Part shown: positions 12,378-22,945 of the stretch, piece after piece
How positions within the stretch are numbered: the stretch's first letter is position 1
How the letters are laid out: each line of letters starts with the position of its first letter
Source of the DNA: Sanguinoderma infundibulare
Lineage: Eukaryota > Basidiomycota > Agaricomycetes > Polyporales > Polyporaceae
Direction of reading: 5' to 3'
Assembly (NCBI GenBank): GCA_032821775.1
Contig: JAVLRN010000009.1
Span: 2,046,001 to 2,110,000, forward strand
DNA length: 64,000 bases
The notes under the pieces: model-generated
Told to the model about the DNA's origin: nothing
What the model saw: only the letters and a program-made list of their open reading frames with translations
Databases searched by the model: none
Made by a program: the position numbers and the translations under genes

Positions 12378-13756
12378 TGTCTCGAGCCCGTCTCTTCGCT
12401 GCCGTTTTCAGTGGGTCTCCTGTCTGCTGTGTGTATCATTATTGTTCGATCCTAGCTCGTCTGGTCTCGCGTCTCCTGCTCCGTCCACATCCTGTTCACG
12501 TCGGTCGTTCTTCCCGTATACCCTCCATAATTCGCGCCGCCAGTCCGCCAGTCCGCCGACTGCATTTTCTCAAAAGCTGATTTTTTCTGCTAACTTGACG
12601 CAATATATCCACCATTTATCGCAACGAACATAGATCACCCCCGCCCCACTCATGCATCCTCAACGAGGCTTTCTACGAAAACTTCACGGCATATAGACTC
12701 ACCCATAGACTTTTCCCCTGTCGTTGTCCGCCCTTCCGCCTATCTTCTGTCTCACGTGTATTCACCCCACATTGGCTTCTGGCTTCCTGGTATTTTCTAG
12801 TAGCTTTGACATCGGACTCTAAATGACCGGTACATATGTCGTACAAGCATGTACGGATTCATCGTTGTTATCCCGCGCCTTGGTTCCTTCTCCTCTCTTG
12901 CTGTCCTCCGCACGACATTCCTCACCGATTGATTGTCATGGTCGTTTTTCGTTTCCTTCACTGGTGTATTGTAGTCATGAAAGGGTACTAGTTTAGTTTG
13001 TTGTCTCTGTTCGAATTTCCCCTCTCCGCCCGTGTGATATTCGATTCGTGTAGAGCGCAATGATCGGTATTGTGGATTCAACTTTGTCTGCTTGTTATTA
13101 TCGTGTTGCATCCATCTTTCTGATGTTTGCTTTTGTCACAAGGAAACTCAGTCGTGTCCGCGACCAACACGTGACCGCGGTGGACAAGGACACGGGAGCG
13201 TTCGAGTCGGCTTTGCAAGCCGGAGAATGGCTTCCCGTTTGTCGCCGCCGCCGCCTCATGTTGCTGTCGAATAACACTCCGGCGGCGGATGCGCTGATTT
13301 CTTACGGCAACGATACGTGTACGACCCTGTCAAGACCGCGCTCATGGGAAGTTGATGGCGTCCTCGGGACGAAGCAGGGCAAATTTTTGGGGAGCCCGAT
13401 GGCTTACTACCTCCGCGTCGCTAACACTATTCATAGGTGCGAGACGCAGGGGCTCAAGGGATAACCACGGAGACCTGATGTACGAGGGTTCATGACAATC
13501 TCGCCTGGTGAACGGCGACAAGGCATGGAGTTGCTGGCGAGTCATGGTCGTAGTAGTCGTTGCCTGCGGTGCCTCGAAAAGGCTGCAACGAAGTGGGGTT
13601 AGGGCGATTTGCGAGTGCTGGAGGTGAGCAAAGTTTTCAGCGTTTCGCCGGTCGGGAGAAGCGTTGACTCCGTTAAAGTTATGCCACCGGTGGGGTTCGT
13701 CGACGATTGGGCAGTTCGACATTCTCACCCTCAGCTTGCCACCTGGCGTCCCCGAG

Positions 13757-13930
13757 CCCTTGGCGTTACGCAATCGTTCTGTTGAACGCGTGGTAGCGGC
13801 GTACTTTGTCAACAAACTGCACCGCGTCCCCGGGTCCTTGGCGTACGCAATCGTTCTGGCGAACGCATGGTCGCTGGATCACGCTCCTGTGTCAGCGATG
13901 CCGTACCTTGTCAACAACCTGCACGGATCT
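13757..13930. repeat. Imperfect direct repeat, two copies
   Basis: Copy 1 (about 13757-13824) and copy 2 (about 13836-13930) share CCTTGGCG(T)TACGCAATCG, GAACGC(G/A)TGGT and TTGTCAACAA-CTGCAC in the same order. Copy 2 carries an extra segment of about 25 nt in the middle. The arrangement suggests a local tandem duplication that then diverged. Confidence 0.7.
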
Positions 13931-14454
13931 CCGTCACGTTCAAGGGCGGTTCAGACCGCCATGACACGTCGTCCCCCGCAAAACGTCTCACTGCGGACCG
14001 GTCCCCATGACGTGTCTTGCGTTTCAATGCCCCCCGGGACACGAACTCAAACGGAGGCCGTCTGCGGGCCCACGGCCACATTTCCGCCCGCTTCGAATTC
14101 TCCCGACGCCGGCCTGCTGGTCTCGTGCGGGGAAATTGACTACTGCCGTGCCTTGCGCTGCCTGGGGCCTTTAGGGGGGGGCTTCGACGTCCTGTCGGTC
14201 CGCACGTCCCATATCGGTCCTTCCAGCCTCTCTACCCTCACCCGCCGGCGTGCTTACGATATCCACGTCTTCGTTCTCGACGGCCAAAACAGGTGACACT
14301 TCCCCTCGGCACGCGAGTCGCGTTCGTGTGTTCCTCGAAGCAGGTCCGGGGCCGCCGCCGCGGTACAGGCGGCTCCGCGTTTCCTTCGCTCGCGAAGGAT
14401 TGTGGTTTGAATGCGCTCGCTCGACGGGGGGCCCCCCTGGCAGTCATGGCACCC

Positions 14455-14890
14455 TCGGCACCTTCGGTCCTGCCGTCGGTGGATGTATGCGCATATATAG
14501 CTCGCAGCCGCCACACCGGCGCTGATCCCTTCGCTTGTCCAATGTCCTCGAGTCGGTTCTTGAACTGGATGCGGTCGGACCCCACACTCGTGAAGTCTGC
14601 GGTCGCTGGGCGGAGCGTGAACGAAGAGATGTTGCTCGGGAGCATTCTAGTGCGTCCAAAAGATTGCGCGTACGGACGCCCAATCAGCGTCTGTACTAGT
14701 ATCAGTAAAGAGCCCGGTCGGCGGTCGAGTGTTGCTAGCACAGCGGGGTCGCATTCTTGACGCTTTGTCCAGCGCTGCCTCGATGGTTCTTCTTTCCATC
14801 GCTTTGTCGTCGAGGTCGTCCCCGTTGCCGTTCAGGCACGAGTTTGTGTTCCCTGTTGCCAGCAGGCCCGGGCCGCTTGTTCCAAGCCCG
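14455..14890 (-). pseudogene. Decayed copy of the SDR gene 3' end and its downstream flank
   Basis: Read on the minus strand, about 14885-14803 encodes GLLATGNTNSCLNGNGDD, which aligns with GLLRTGSGYSRLNGKGDS near the C-terminus of the intact SDR gene at 19548-20587. About 300 bp further downstream, 14466-14540 matches 19311-19378 closely in DNA (the run including CGGTGGATGTA, then GCATATA and AGCTCGC). The two matches lie in the same order and at similar spacing, so this is a truncated, diverged duplicate. No catalytic part of the enzyme remains. Confidence 0.6.
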
Positions 14891-15412
14891 AGGTGGGATT
14901 TTCTTCTTTTCATGATGTATGGCTTGCGCTATAGCCTCATTCCGATGTTTTATGTGGCTACGCTGGATATTTGGAAGCCAAATCTAAACCAACCCCACCC
15001 AGTGTGCCTAAAGTGCAGTACTGTCCGCAGACTCAAGCTGGGACTGTGCCGTAAGGGGGGTTGCGTAAGGTATGGTGCTCGCTGTTTGCTGTAAACAAAC
15101 TATTATTCTGACGTGATCGAAGGATATACATCAGTAACATCAGAGAGATATCAGCAGGTGTCAGACCGGAGTTGGCCAGGAAAGGCAATACAAGCGCGCA
15201 TTGAACGAAACGGTAGCATGGTTCCACCCATTCTTCCTTATCTTGGTCGCCAGCTCTGTCTGAAACCACGTTTAAGTTGGTTTCTACAGAACCGATCCTC
15301 AGTAACTGGTAGGACGGCGCATAACTCGTACAGTAAGTCCCTTCTGATATCCCCAATGTCGGTAATTACAGTATAACCTGGAACGCCACAGTCAGTAGGT
15401 ATTCAGTAGTTC

Positions 15413-15585
15413 GGATGCATCCCTCCTCGAGGTCAGCGGTTCGAACCTCGGCCGGTGCTTTTGGTCGAAATATTGGCTGTTTGATGGGCGCTTGCCACAG
15501 ATGCATCCGTCTATGTCACGGATGTATCCGTCATCCGCATTTGGATGCATCCAAAGGGTGGATGAGCACCACTAAGGATGCATCC
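15413..15585. repeat. Cluster of GGATGCATCC palindromes
   Basis: The 10-bp palindrome GGATGCATCC or a near copy occurs at 15413-15422, 15500-15508 (GATGCATCC), 15519-15530 (CGGATGTATCCG), 15541-15554 (perfect 14-mer TTGGATGCATCCAA) and 15576-15585. Each can form a short hairpin or bind a symmetric dimer. The cluster ends about 275 bp upstream of the GST pseudogene start. Confidence 0.7.
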
Positions 15586-15775
15586 AATCTACTGAAGCTG
15601 CTCACAGTCACCCAGTGCTATACAGACATTTGGAGTCAAATGACTTGATGTTTCGGTCCTCCACCTCACGACGGATTGTAAACTGTCCAAATGGGCATGT
15701 TGGGTGTCAGGAAACATGAGCCACACAGGTAGACCTGTTATCGGAGTCATGTGGACGATCTGGCTTCTTCGCTGC

Positions 15776-15782
15776 TATAAAG
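15776..15782 (+). promoter_or_regulatory. TATA box upstream of the GST pseudogene
   Basis: TATAAAG lies about 80 bp before the ATG at 15862, a normal distance for a fungal core promoter. The promoter may therefore outlive the broken reading frame. Confidence 0.5.
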
Positions 15783-15861
15783 CGAAGAGGAGGCCCTGGA
15801 TTGGAACATTTTAAAGGCTTGGGCTTCTATCCTTCCAGACTCATCACTTTCCACAAATACC

Positions 15862-16691
15862 ATGGCTCAGAAGGGACAGATCACATTCTACACTCATCCG
15901 GTACGTTGTCGTCCGTGCTCAATCTATGTTGGTTTTTGATTGAGGCTGGACGTGTGGATTGGCAGGCCTCCCCCTTCTGCCAACGGGTGTACATCGCCTT
16001 AGAAGAGGCTAAAGCGGACTACACGAACTTGAAGGACAAACCCGAGTGGTACAGCGCGAAGATCAACTCCGTCACCGGCAAGGTCAGTCATCCTCTCCCC
16101 ATCCAAGTTCACCCTCTCGCTCATGCCCCCCTAGATCCCTGCGCTGAGCTACGGCGGGCCAAAGCATCCGCCTGAAGAGCCTCCCGGGGAAGCCGCGGTG
16201 CTCGTCGAGTCTGGTGTCATCCTCGAGTTCCTCGCCGAGACCTTCCCAAACCTCCTCCCGCGCGACGCCATCTTCCGCGCGAAAGTGCGCATCTTCATCT
16301 CCGTCTTCGACGACAAGGTCCTCGGCGGTCTCCGGGCCTCGAAGCGCTGCAGGCGCATCTGCCGCCCACCGGGTTCGCGGTCGGGGAGTGGACCATCGCG
16401 GACATCTCCGCGGGGCCGTTCCTCCTCCGGATCCTCTTGTTGTTGGAGAACGAGCTGGGGAAGTAACCCCATTGGGGAGGGGAAGAAGGCTCTGGAGGCA
16501 CTGCGTGGCCCGAAGTTTGTACGGCTCATGAAGTACGTTGAGGACTTGAAGGCGCGGGAGAGCTTCCAGACTATCTGCCGGGACGAGGTGAGTTTCTTGC
16601 CAGCTGGGCACGCGATTGGTTGCTGAGTTGCACGTCGTAGACGGCGACGCTGGCTTACTTGAAGGCGATGCCTGCTATTCAACGTAACTAG
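15862..16691 (+). pseudogene. Glutathione S-transferase (omega-like) pseudogene
   Basis: Former exons are 15862-15900, 15966-16082, 16135-16587 and 16641-16691; the splice sites still look functional. The thioredoxin-fold start is clear: ITFYTHP then ASPFCQRVYIALEEAKADY (Cys/Pro active-site region), IPALSYGGP, and VLVESGVILEFLAETFP. The helical C-domain is present but broken. Near 16318-16335 the frame jumps and a stretch of roughly 40 residues is missing. It resumes one frame over as GLEALQAHLPPTGFAVGEWT and meets TAA at 16464. One extra base at that stop restores the first frame (KALEALRGPKFVRLMKYVED) through to TATLAYLKAMPAIQRN and TAG. A deletion plus a +1 insertion makes it non-functional unless the assembly is wrong. 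Family members conjugate or reduce substrates using glutathione. Confidence 0.85.
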
Positions 16692-17132
16692 GGCAACGAA
16701 AGCCAAATCAGCGTCCCTGGCATATTCAGTAGTGACGTCAATGTTACGCCTGGCAGTAAGTAGAAGGAACGGAAGCCATCATCTTTCCAATCAGCGGATG
16801 TAGAGTATACAACGGGACCGGCACTTCGCAGGTGCACACGGTACACAGAAATATACTGACAATCCCGCACCTGCATTTATTTTGGCAGGCATCGCGATCC
16901 TAACTTCGCAGTAGTACCTTCCCCTCCCCAACTTCGTTAGACCGATGCCATTGTGAAGACGGTGTGTTATACATTACGAACGGACGACGCCGTGTATGAT
17001 ACAGCGAGAATAATTAAGGAGCGGACGTCGGTCGGCCACCTGGACGACCGCGCGTAGGAACGTACATGTACACTTGCAGGAGCAATACACACAATAGAGG
17101 CAGTGGCGGATGGCCAGCAGGCCCATTGAAGT
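16692..17132. other. Intergenic region, nothing recognised
   Basis: This AT-richer stretch between two convergent 3' ends (GST pseudogene and membrane-protein gene) has no ORF or repeat that I can support. Confidence 0.5.
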
Positions 17133-18433
17133 TCAGATGGCCTCCCCGGGCGTGACGTACCACTGGTTCCACGTCGTGATGATCGGCGGCGGGGTGCGGG
17201 ACCGGCGCGAGGCGATTGGATCGTACCTCAAAGGCTCCAGCGGCAGTGAATCGTACCTCACAGGCTCCAGCGGCAGTGACCCCATGGGTTGCAGCGGCAG
17301 TGACCCCATGGGTTGCTGCGGCAGTGACCCCATGGGTTGCTGCGGCAGTGGCCTCATGGGCTGCAGTGGCAGTGGCCTCACGGGCTCCCGCTGCAGCAGC
17401 CTCGCAGGCTCCAACGGCAGCGGCCTCACGACGGGCGGCGGCGCAGGTGCGTGATGGCGGAGGCGGTCGCGCTTGCTGTGCCGCCACATCTCCGGGGGCG
17501 AGCCGTGCTGGACGGCGACGATGCGCGCCGAGAAGTCCTCGGGCAGGCGGCCGCGAAGGCCGTACGCGGGGGTGCTCGTGACGCGCTGGCGCGTCGGCGA
17601 GGGGCGCACGAGGGGGCGGTTGAGCCAGCGGACGTCCCAGGACCAGTACGTGTCGTCCTCTTCGTTCCCGTTCCGTGGCGTTTCGTCGTTGGTGAATAGG
17701 AGCACCTCTGTGAAGTGGTCATGTGAGATGTTGTTCACGTAGTCGAATGTAGGGGGTGCGACCTACCGATGATGGCCGTGACCCAGGTAGTGATGAGCAT
17801 TATGAAGATGACGATGGCGGGGTTGGGGATGTTGATTGCGGTGAAGTCTTCGACTAGGCTCGCGAGCTGGTAGTGGCTGTCGTGCACTTCCAGCTTCGTG
17901 TTGTCGGGCACGATCTGGAGAAGGATGACGATCGCCGTCGCTAATGGTAAAGGCGAGGAACAGTGAGTACACGGTCAGTAAACGGCGGATAATACGCTGG
18001 GGTGAACGCACTCATATCCACAATTACGCAAAACACGATCAGATGCCTGGAGTGATGTTCCACTTTCCAGCTCTGGTGCGTCTTCACGATGTGGTTGCAG
18101 ACGTGAGTCACCATGCTGCCAGGCGGTACCTGTCAGGACTAGAGACTGAGTATTGTGGTTGGAAGACGTACCGAACCAAGATCGCCGCTATCATGACCGC
18201 TTCAAAGATCCAAATAGTCATCACACCACCTATACAGAACCATCAGATCATGCTGTCTGACGATTGAGCATCGGGGCCATGTACTCACCCTGGTCTTGGT
18301 GGTTCAGCCAGAGAAGCAAAAATACAGCCCCACACGCAGAATGCATCATGAGGAGGAAGAGCCCTTCACCACACCGTCAGCAAGGGCTAGCTCGACATGA
18401 AGACCATGCGATTACTCACATACGAAGAACTTC
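17133..18433 (-). CDS. Uncharacterised multi-pass membrane protein (5' end unresolved)
   Basis: The family is not recognised by name. Well-joined exons (transcript order) are 18363-18289, 18229-18172, 18115-18012 and 17940 to about 17767, then a C-terminal exon ending at 17133. Together they encode hydrophobic helices (CGAVFLLLWL, WIFEAVMIAAILV, LIVFCVIVDMTTAIVILLQI, PAIVIFIMLITTWVTAII), then EVLLFTNDE and YWSWDVRWLNRPLVRP, then a Pro/Gln/Leu-rich tail built by a 24-bp minisatellite. A 14-nt exon (18433-18420) may precede them. Further upstream a hydrophobic stretch (MQVSVFFVGVVAQASVVIY, near 18660) probably belongs to it, but I could not splice it in. The junction near 17702-17766 is also ambiguous. 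The gene may be intact with an unresolved 5' part, or partly decayed. Confidence 0.5.
17221..17428. repeat. 24-bp coding minisatellite
   Basis: Two 30-bp units are followed by about six 24-bp units built on CCCATGGGTTGC(A/T)GCGGCAGTG. It lies inside the tail of the minus-strand membrane protein and encodes an 8-residue repeat of the type MGSLPLQP. The unit is a multiple of three, so copy-number change keeps the frame. Confidence 0.85.
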
Positions 18434-19547
18434 CTGGGCAAAAATAACGGGGACATGAAGGAAGGCATGTTAGCTTGCTCGACGATCGACCACGGAGGCG
18501 CAGCCCGAATTCAGTGTGGTGCGGTGGCGCCCTGCGCGTTCGTCTGAGGGCAAGCTAACAGTGTGATGTGGAGGGTCTGAAAATGTAGTCGGGGTCGAAA
18601 GTGGAGTATATAACCACAGACGCCTGAGCCACAACACCCACAAAGAAAACGGAGACCTGCATAAAGGACTTGGTAAAGCGGGAACGCAATAAATGACCGG
18701 AACATGCGAGGGCAGGCAGCTAAAGCGTCGGTAGCGGAGGAGCGGCGAAAAGCTTTATTCCATGGTGTGCTTGGTCCAATAGCGGTGTAGCGTAGACCTG
18801 AATACAAAGCAGTGTGGCCGGCAAAGGTTGGCAACGAGGCAAGGCGGTGCGATGCATGCATTGCGGGCCCGGCTAAAAACAAAAGCCCATAGATGTGACG
18901 GCGGATCGATGACGTTGTCGACTCGCTGCCAAGGGACCGCTCAAAAAAGTTCCCGCAACGAGATAGGGAGGATGATTCGGCGCTGGCTGGTGGAGGTAAG
19001 TGAATAGCGAGGAACCCATTATTGACTTAAGAAACGACGTACCAGTATGCTGTCAGGGTGTTTCTGCCTGATACGCCAGTCGCTGTTTCTAGAACCCCCA
19101 CACCTTGCGTTGGTCTGCATCATCATATGGATGCTCAGCACTCAAAACTCACCCTGGACCTCATATTGGACAAGTACCCCAGGTCCGATATTTCAATTCA
19201 GGTGAGTCTGCTTCGCTCGCGAAGACCATATCCTGAGATCACGCACGCGGTTCAATGTCGGTGGGGACGGGCCGGGCAACTGTAGCAGTGAGCAGCACTC
19301 TCGGTTTCCCCGGTCCTCAGTCGGTGGATGTAAGTGCATATAGCTCGCGACCACCGCACCTGCGCAGATCCCTTCGGTCTACCTCGATTCTCGGATTGAA
19401 CTCAGGTCGTTGTGTCGCCGTTCGGCGGAACCTGAGCCAAAACTGCTCCAAAGCGCTCCAAAAGGTTCAGGTGAGTCCTAAACTTATTATATTGTACAAT
19501 ACGCACGAGTGTGATGATCAGGTCAGGATACGAGCCTACTCGACAAT
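18434..19547. other. Upstream part of the membrane-protein gene and intergenic sequence
   Basis: The first 300 bp probably hold unresolved 5' exons of the minus-strand membrane protein. Positions 19311-19378 match a segment downstream of the decayed SDR copy near 14.5 kb. No separate gene is recognised. Confidence 0.4.
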
Positions 19548-20587
19548 TCAACGCTGCGATGATGCCGTTCCGGTCCCGGTGCTCAGCACTGCGTCGATCG
19601 TCTCCTCCGTGTGCTCCCATAGTCGTCGCCTCGTCTCCGCAGACTCGCAGTAGAGGCCCTTATCGCCAATGCTGTCCCCCTTGCCATTCAGGCGCGAGTA
19701 TCCGCTCCCGGTTCGCAACAGGCCGTTGAAGAGGGCCTCGCCCGATTCCCGCTCGGATACGGAGAAAGGGTAGACAGCGACTTGGACCAAGGGATTGAGC
19801 GCGCGCAACGCCCAATGGGACTTCTGCAATATCTGTGTCCGGACGACGCCTGGGTGGACGTGCACGAACGAGATATCTGGATAACGTTCGGCAAACGACT
19901 GTCATCCATGGGCTGTCTGTCAGCGCATGTCGAGCATTTGTGGCAGAGTTGGTGGATGCGCACCATGATCATCGCATCGTTGTAGGTCGGCACGGTCAGC
20001 ATCTGCTTCATAACGCCATAGTTCTTCTTCATCCCAAAGTCGTCCTCGTCTATCGGCTGTCCAGTCCCCGCGGCGAGGACAGTCAAGACTTTCGCGTCCT
20101 CGCCCGCGTCGCGTGCGCGCTGCAGGAGCGGCGCGAGGTCGCGCGCGAACTTCCACCGTGCGTAATACACGAGAGCTGTGCGCCTGTCGAGGCCTTCCTC
20201 GGTCTCGTCGCGACCCTTGAGAGTTAAGAAACCCGAGGTCATGACGAGGTAGTTGAGCTTGGGGAGGCGCGCGCGCAGCTCGGCGATCGTCGCGTCGACG
20301 TTCTTCATGAGCGTAGCGTCGCACGCAACGAACTCGTGCTTGGCGTGCGATTGTTGCGTCGACGTGGCCGAGACATCGTCGGGCGCAGGGGGTTTGGGGA
20401 AGGACGCGATGATTTCGTCAGCGGCGGCCTTGTTGCGTCCGACAATGATGATGTGCGCGTTCCCATTTGTGTGGGACGCAAACGCTTGCGCGATAGCTCT
20501 GCCGATGCCTGCAGTGCCGCCGAGGAAGATGGCGACGGGGAGGGAGGATGGGGAGGACGTTGGGTTGGCAGTCTGAGTTGTGGGCAT
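19548..20587 (-). CDS. Short-chain dehydrogenase/reductase (SDR)
   Basis: Two exons, 20587-19964 and 19898-19548, joined across a 65-nt intron, give 324 residues. The Rossmann fold starts VAIFLGGTAGIGRAIAQAFA (TGxxxGIG-type NAD(P) motif, about residues 18-37), then IIIVGRNKAAADEI. The strand LNYLVMTSGFLTLKGRDETE and the catalytic YxxxK (YARWK, in LVYYARWKFARDL) follow. The C-terminal half has FAERYPDISFVHVHPGVVRT and a cap ending GLYCESAETRRRLWEHTEE. This class contains NAD(P)-dependent oxidoreductases of unassigned substrate, common in fungal accessory genomes. The substrate cannot be read from sequence. A decayed relative lies 5 kb upstream near 14.5 kb. Confidence 0.88.
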
Positions 20588-21709
20588 GCTGGGAGCGCTG
20601 GCAGTCTGGTCGGCAATTGGCGCCTAACGGCGAGTGGTACTTGTACGCAGAGAGCCCTGACGTGTCCTTTCGGCATCATCTTCCACCGCTCTTGCGCTCG
20701 ACACAGGGGCGCAGCGCAATCTTACCGCTACGGTTGACCATGAAACTGTCGCTGACAGTCGTGTTCTCCGGTCGGTTCGGGCTAACGAGGTTATTTACCT
20801 GAGCTATTTACCATAGCGCAGTCAGTCTTATCAAATCTGTTCTCCGTTCTCCGGTCTAACAAGGTCTCGTTCCAAACTTTAGTAAGCCCGCACCCCACCG
20901 CCGCAGCTAGCAACCGACCACCGTTAGCTGTGGAGGTGTGCGGGCTCACCACGGCCAGGTACGAGAGCAGTACTCGGGATAGTCGTACCTCGAAGGTTTC
21001 AGCATTCCCTGCCGCTCCACGTAAGACGTGCGCTAACTCTTACATTAGAAAACACACAACCGGGACTGGCAGCCCACCAGCATTGCACGTTGAACCATGG
21101 CTTTACAAAGGGGGTCTGAACAGGGTCTATGAGCCTCCTGTGAGCTAACCTGATCTCTTACAAGCCATATCAAGATACAAAACAGACGGGCGAGACTCGG
21201 TCATGAGTGTTCGGAACGGTGTAGTCGCGGGTATGAACGTTGGATGAGGGACACTTGGCTTGTTCGAGTTCGTTGGTGCGTCATTTCCTGCATCTGCACC
21301 TGACAACGGGCTACACATTTCTGTTAGCACAATTCCGCGCGCTGGCGAGCTATAATCAACTTTCCGCTTTAAGTATACCGCGGAGATATCAGTAAGTGGT
21401 CCCCGTCATCTACACGCAGACATGACTGCAAGGTGCGAACGTAAAACAGAATTAGTATTCCTTGTATCCCATAAAACAATGTGGCCGGATAACAGGCGCG
21501 ATCTCGACTCTCCTCAACTTGGCACTCAGGTGGCCTGTTTAAGCGGTCTTCGGGTCCATGCGCACTGCTTGCACAGCTCACCGTTGTTCACTACTCCTTC
21601 TTAAAATGGAGATAAATTGATGGTATTGGCTGCAGCGTCGCTTATTTTGCCACGGTTGAACTCAAGCCTGCTCTCCTTCTCTACTACACTTCCTCCGCGA
21701 ACTTGCCTC
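20588..21709. other. Intergenic region, nothing recognised
   Basis: This stretch lies between the start codons of the divergent SDR and zinc-finger genes. Only short ORFs without family resemblance are present, and no repeat or RNA gene was identified. Confidence 0.5.
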
Positions 21710-22945
21710 ATGTCGTCCGGCTCCCCATATCCCAATGTGCCAGGTTCCAACCCATATCTTTCTCCGGATCCCGGACCGCTCTTCATAAGCGCGTTTCACG
21801 CACATGAAAAGCCTGTTGCGGTTCCTCAAGGTCGAGCCACGCCGGACAACCGCGTCGTTCTGCCCTATCTCAGCACTCCAGGACCTTACGTGACATCATG
21901 CGACCAATGCAGTCGCATATTCAACTTATGGGGCGAGCTCGCGAGGCATCTCGACGCGCATAAGGAGGGGAAAGTGCAGCACTGGTGCCTCCCTGAGTGT
22001 GGACGAGGGTACACAACCACGGTTGGGTTGCTGAAACATCAGGTATGGATTCCCGTAACGCGTCCCATGTCCCTCGCGCTCATCCTCATATAACGTGAAG
22101 GCTTCCTGCAAACACGTTACGTCGTCGCAACACGCTGTCCCCACGTTTACGCCAGCCTCGATGGGCCCCGTACCCAACCACCTTCAAATAAGCGCCCCTT
22201 CCCCAAGCTTCTCATCTGGCAGCGATTCGACCACCGCCCCCGAGTCACCAGGGCAAGCAATTGTTGCGGCCCCGACCCAGGGCACAACTGCGACATGCCG
22301 GTCCGGAAAGCGCAGTTACTCATCATGCGACCGCTGCCCTCGCGAATTCAAGACCAGGGCAAAGCTCGCGGACCACGTCGCCGAGCACGAGCGCGGGACG
22401 TTGGCCTTTTGCACTACTCCTGGATGCGGAAGAGGATACCCGACGCCGCGTGAGGTGAAGGTGCACCTGGTACGGCCTTCCCGTCGTTTTACATGTCGGA
22501 GCGTGAGTGCTAACGAGCGGAGTAGAAGACCACTGGGTGCGGCCGGCGTGGCCCACTCGAAGCCGCTCAGGCTCATCATGCGGGGCGCTCAAGGGCGGCG
22601 AGCGCGCCCATTCCGTATCACGTCCCCGGCCACTTTCCTCGTCACGCTCCCCCCACCGGCACTCCCGCTCGCAGCCAGGGGCCGGACCCGAATGTCATCC
22701 GAGTCGTCCACACCAACGAGGGCGCCTTTTCGCTCGACGAGGACCAGTTGAGGGAGCTCGAGAGGACCTACGGAAAGAGTCCTTATCCGCGAGAGGATGA
22801 GGTGCAACGGCTGCAAGCAGAGCTCTGGATGACTGCCGATGCTATATCTCAATGGTTGGTTTCTCGTCCGTTTGAAGTCGTCTGTCCTTCTCATAGACGT
22901 CGCGATAAAGGTTCTCGGCTCGGAGGGTGCAAGGCTGACAAGTGA
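21710..22945 (+). CDS. C2H2-type zinc-finger protein with homeodomain-like C-terminus
   Basis: Exons 21710-22042, 22101-22469 and 22526-22945, giving 373 residues. Two copies of one zinc-finger module are visible. Exon 1 has CDQCSRIFNLWGELARHLDA followed by His, then CLPECGRGYTTTVGLLKH. Exon 2 has CDRCPREFKTRAKLADHVAE followed by His, then CTTPGCGRGY. Each module is a C-x2-C-x12-H-x3-H finger plus a second Cys pair and His. The last exon contains a segment like a homeodomain: SLDEDQLRELERTYGKSPYP (helix 1 and loop), DEVQRLQAEL (helix 2) and TADAISQW (start of helix 3). The canonical WFxNRR is replaced by WLVSR, so classical DNA contacts are doubtful. It is probably a nuclear DNA-binding protein of unknown targets. 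Splicing inside helix 3 was tested and creates a stop. Confidence 0.72.

Larger units (their letters stand above)
12378..15861. other. Gene-poor region with decayed sequence
   Basis: No intact gene is recognised in these 3.5 kb. ORFs at 13060-13464, 13664-14296 and 14293-14760 (+) have no family resemblance. The stretch holds an imperfect direct repeat (about 13757-13930), a decayed copy of the SDR gene 3' region (about 14455-14890) and a palindromic repeat cluster (15413-15585), listed separately. It reads as an old, eroded intergenic area next to a pseudogene. Confidence 0.5.

Noticed and set aside
15425..15460. tRNA-like T-arm (GCGGTTCGAACCTCGG)
   Set aside because: The T-stem does not pair and no acceptor, D or anticodon arm could be found upstream.
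17221..17428. Possible CRISPR-like or satellite array
   Set aside because: Units are contiguous without spacers and lie in frame within a eukaryotic gene, so it is a coding minisatellite.
22850..22905. Intron inside homeodomain helix 3 of the zinc-finger gene
   Set aside because: The possible GT donors give introns of 38-42 nt and a stop at or shortly after the junction; reading through is simpler.
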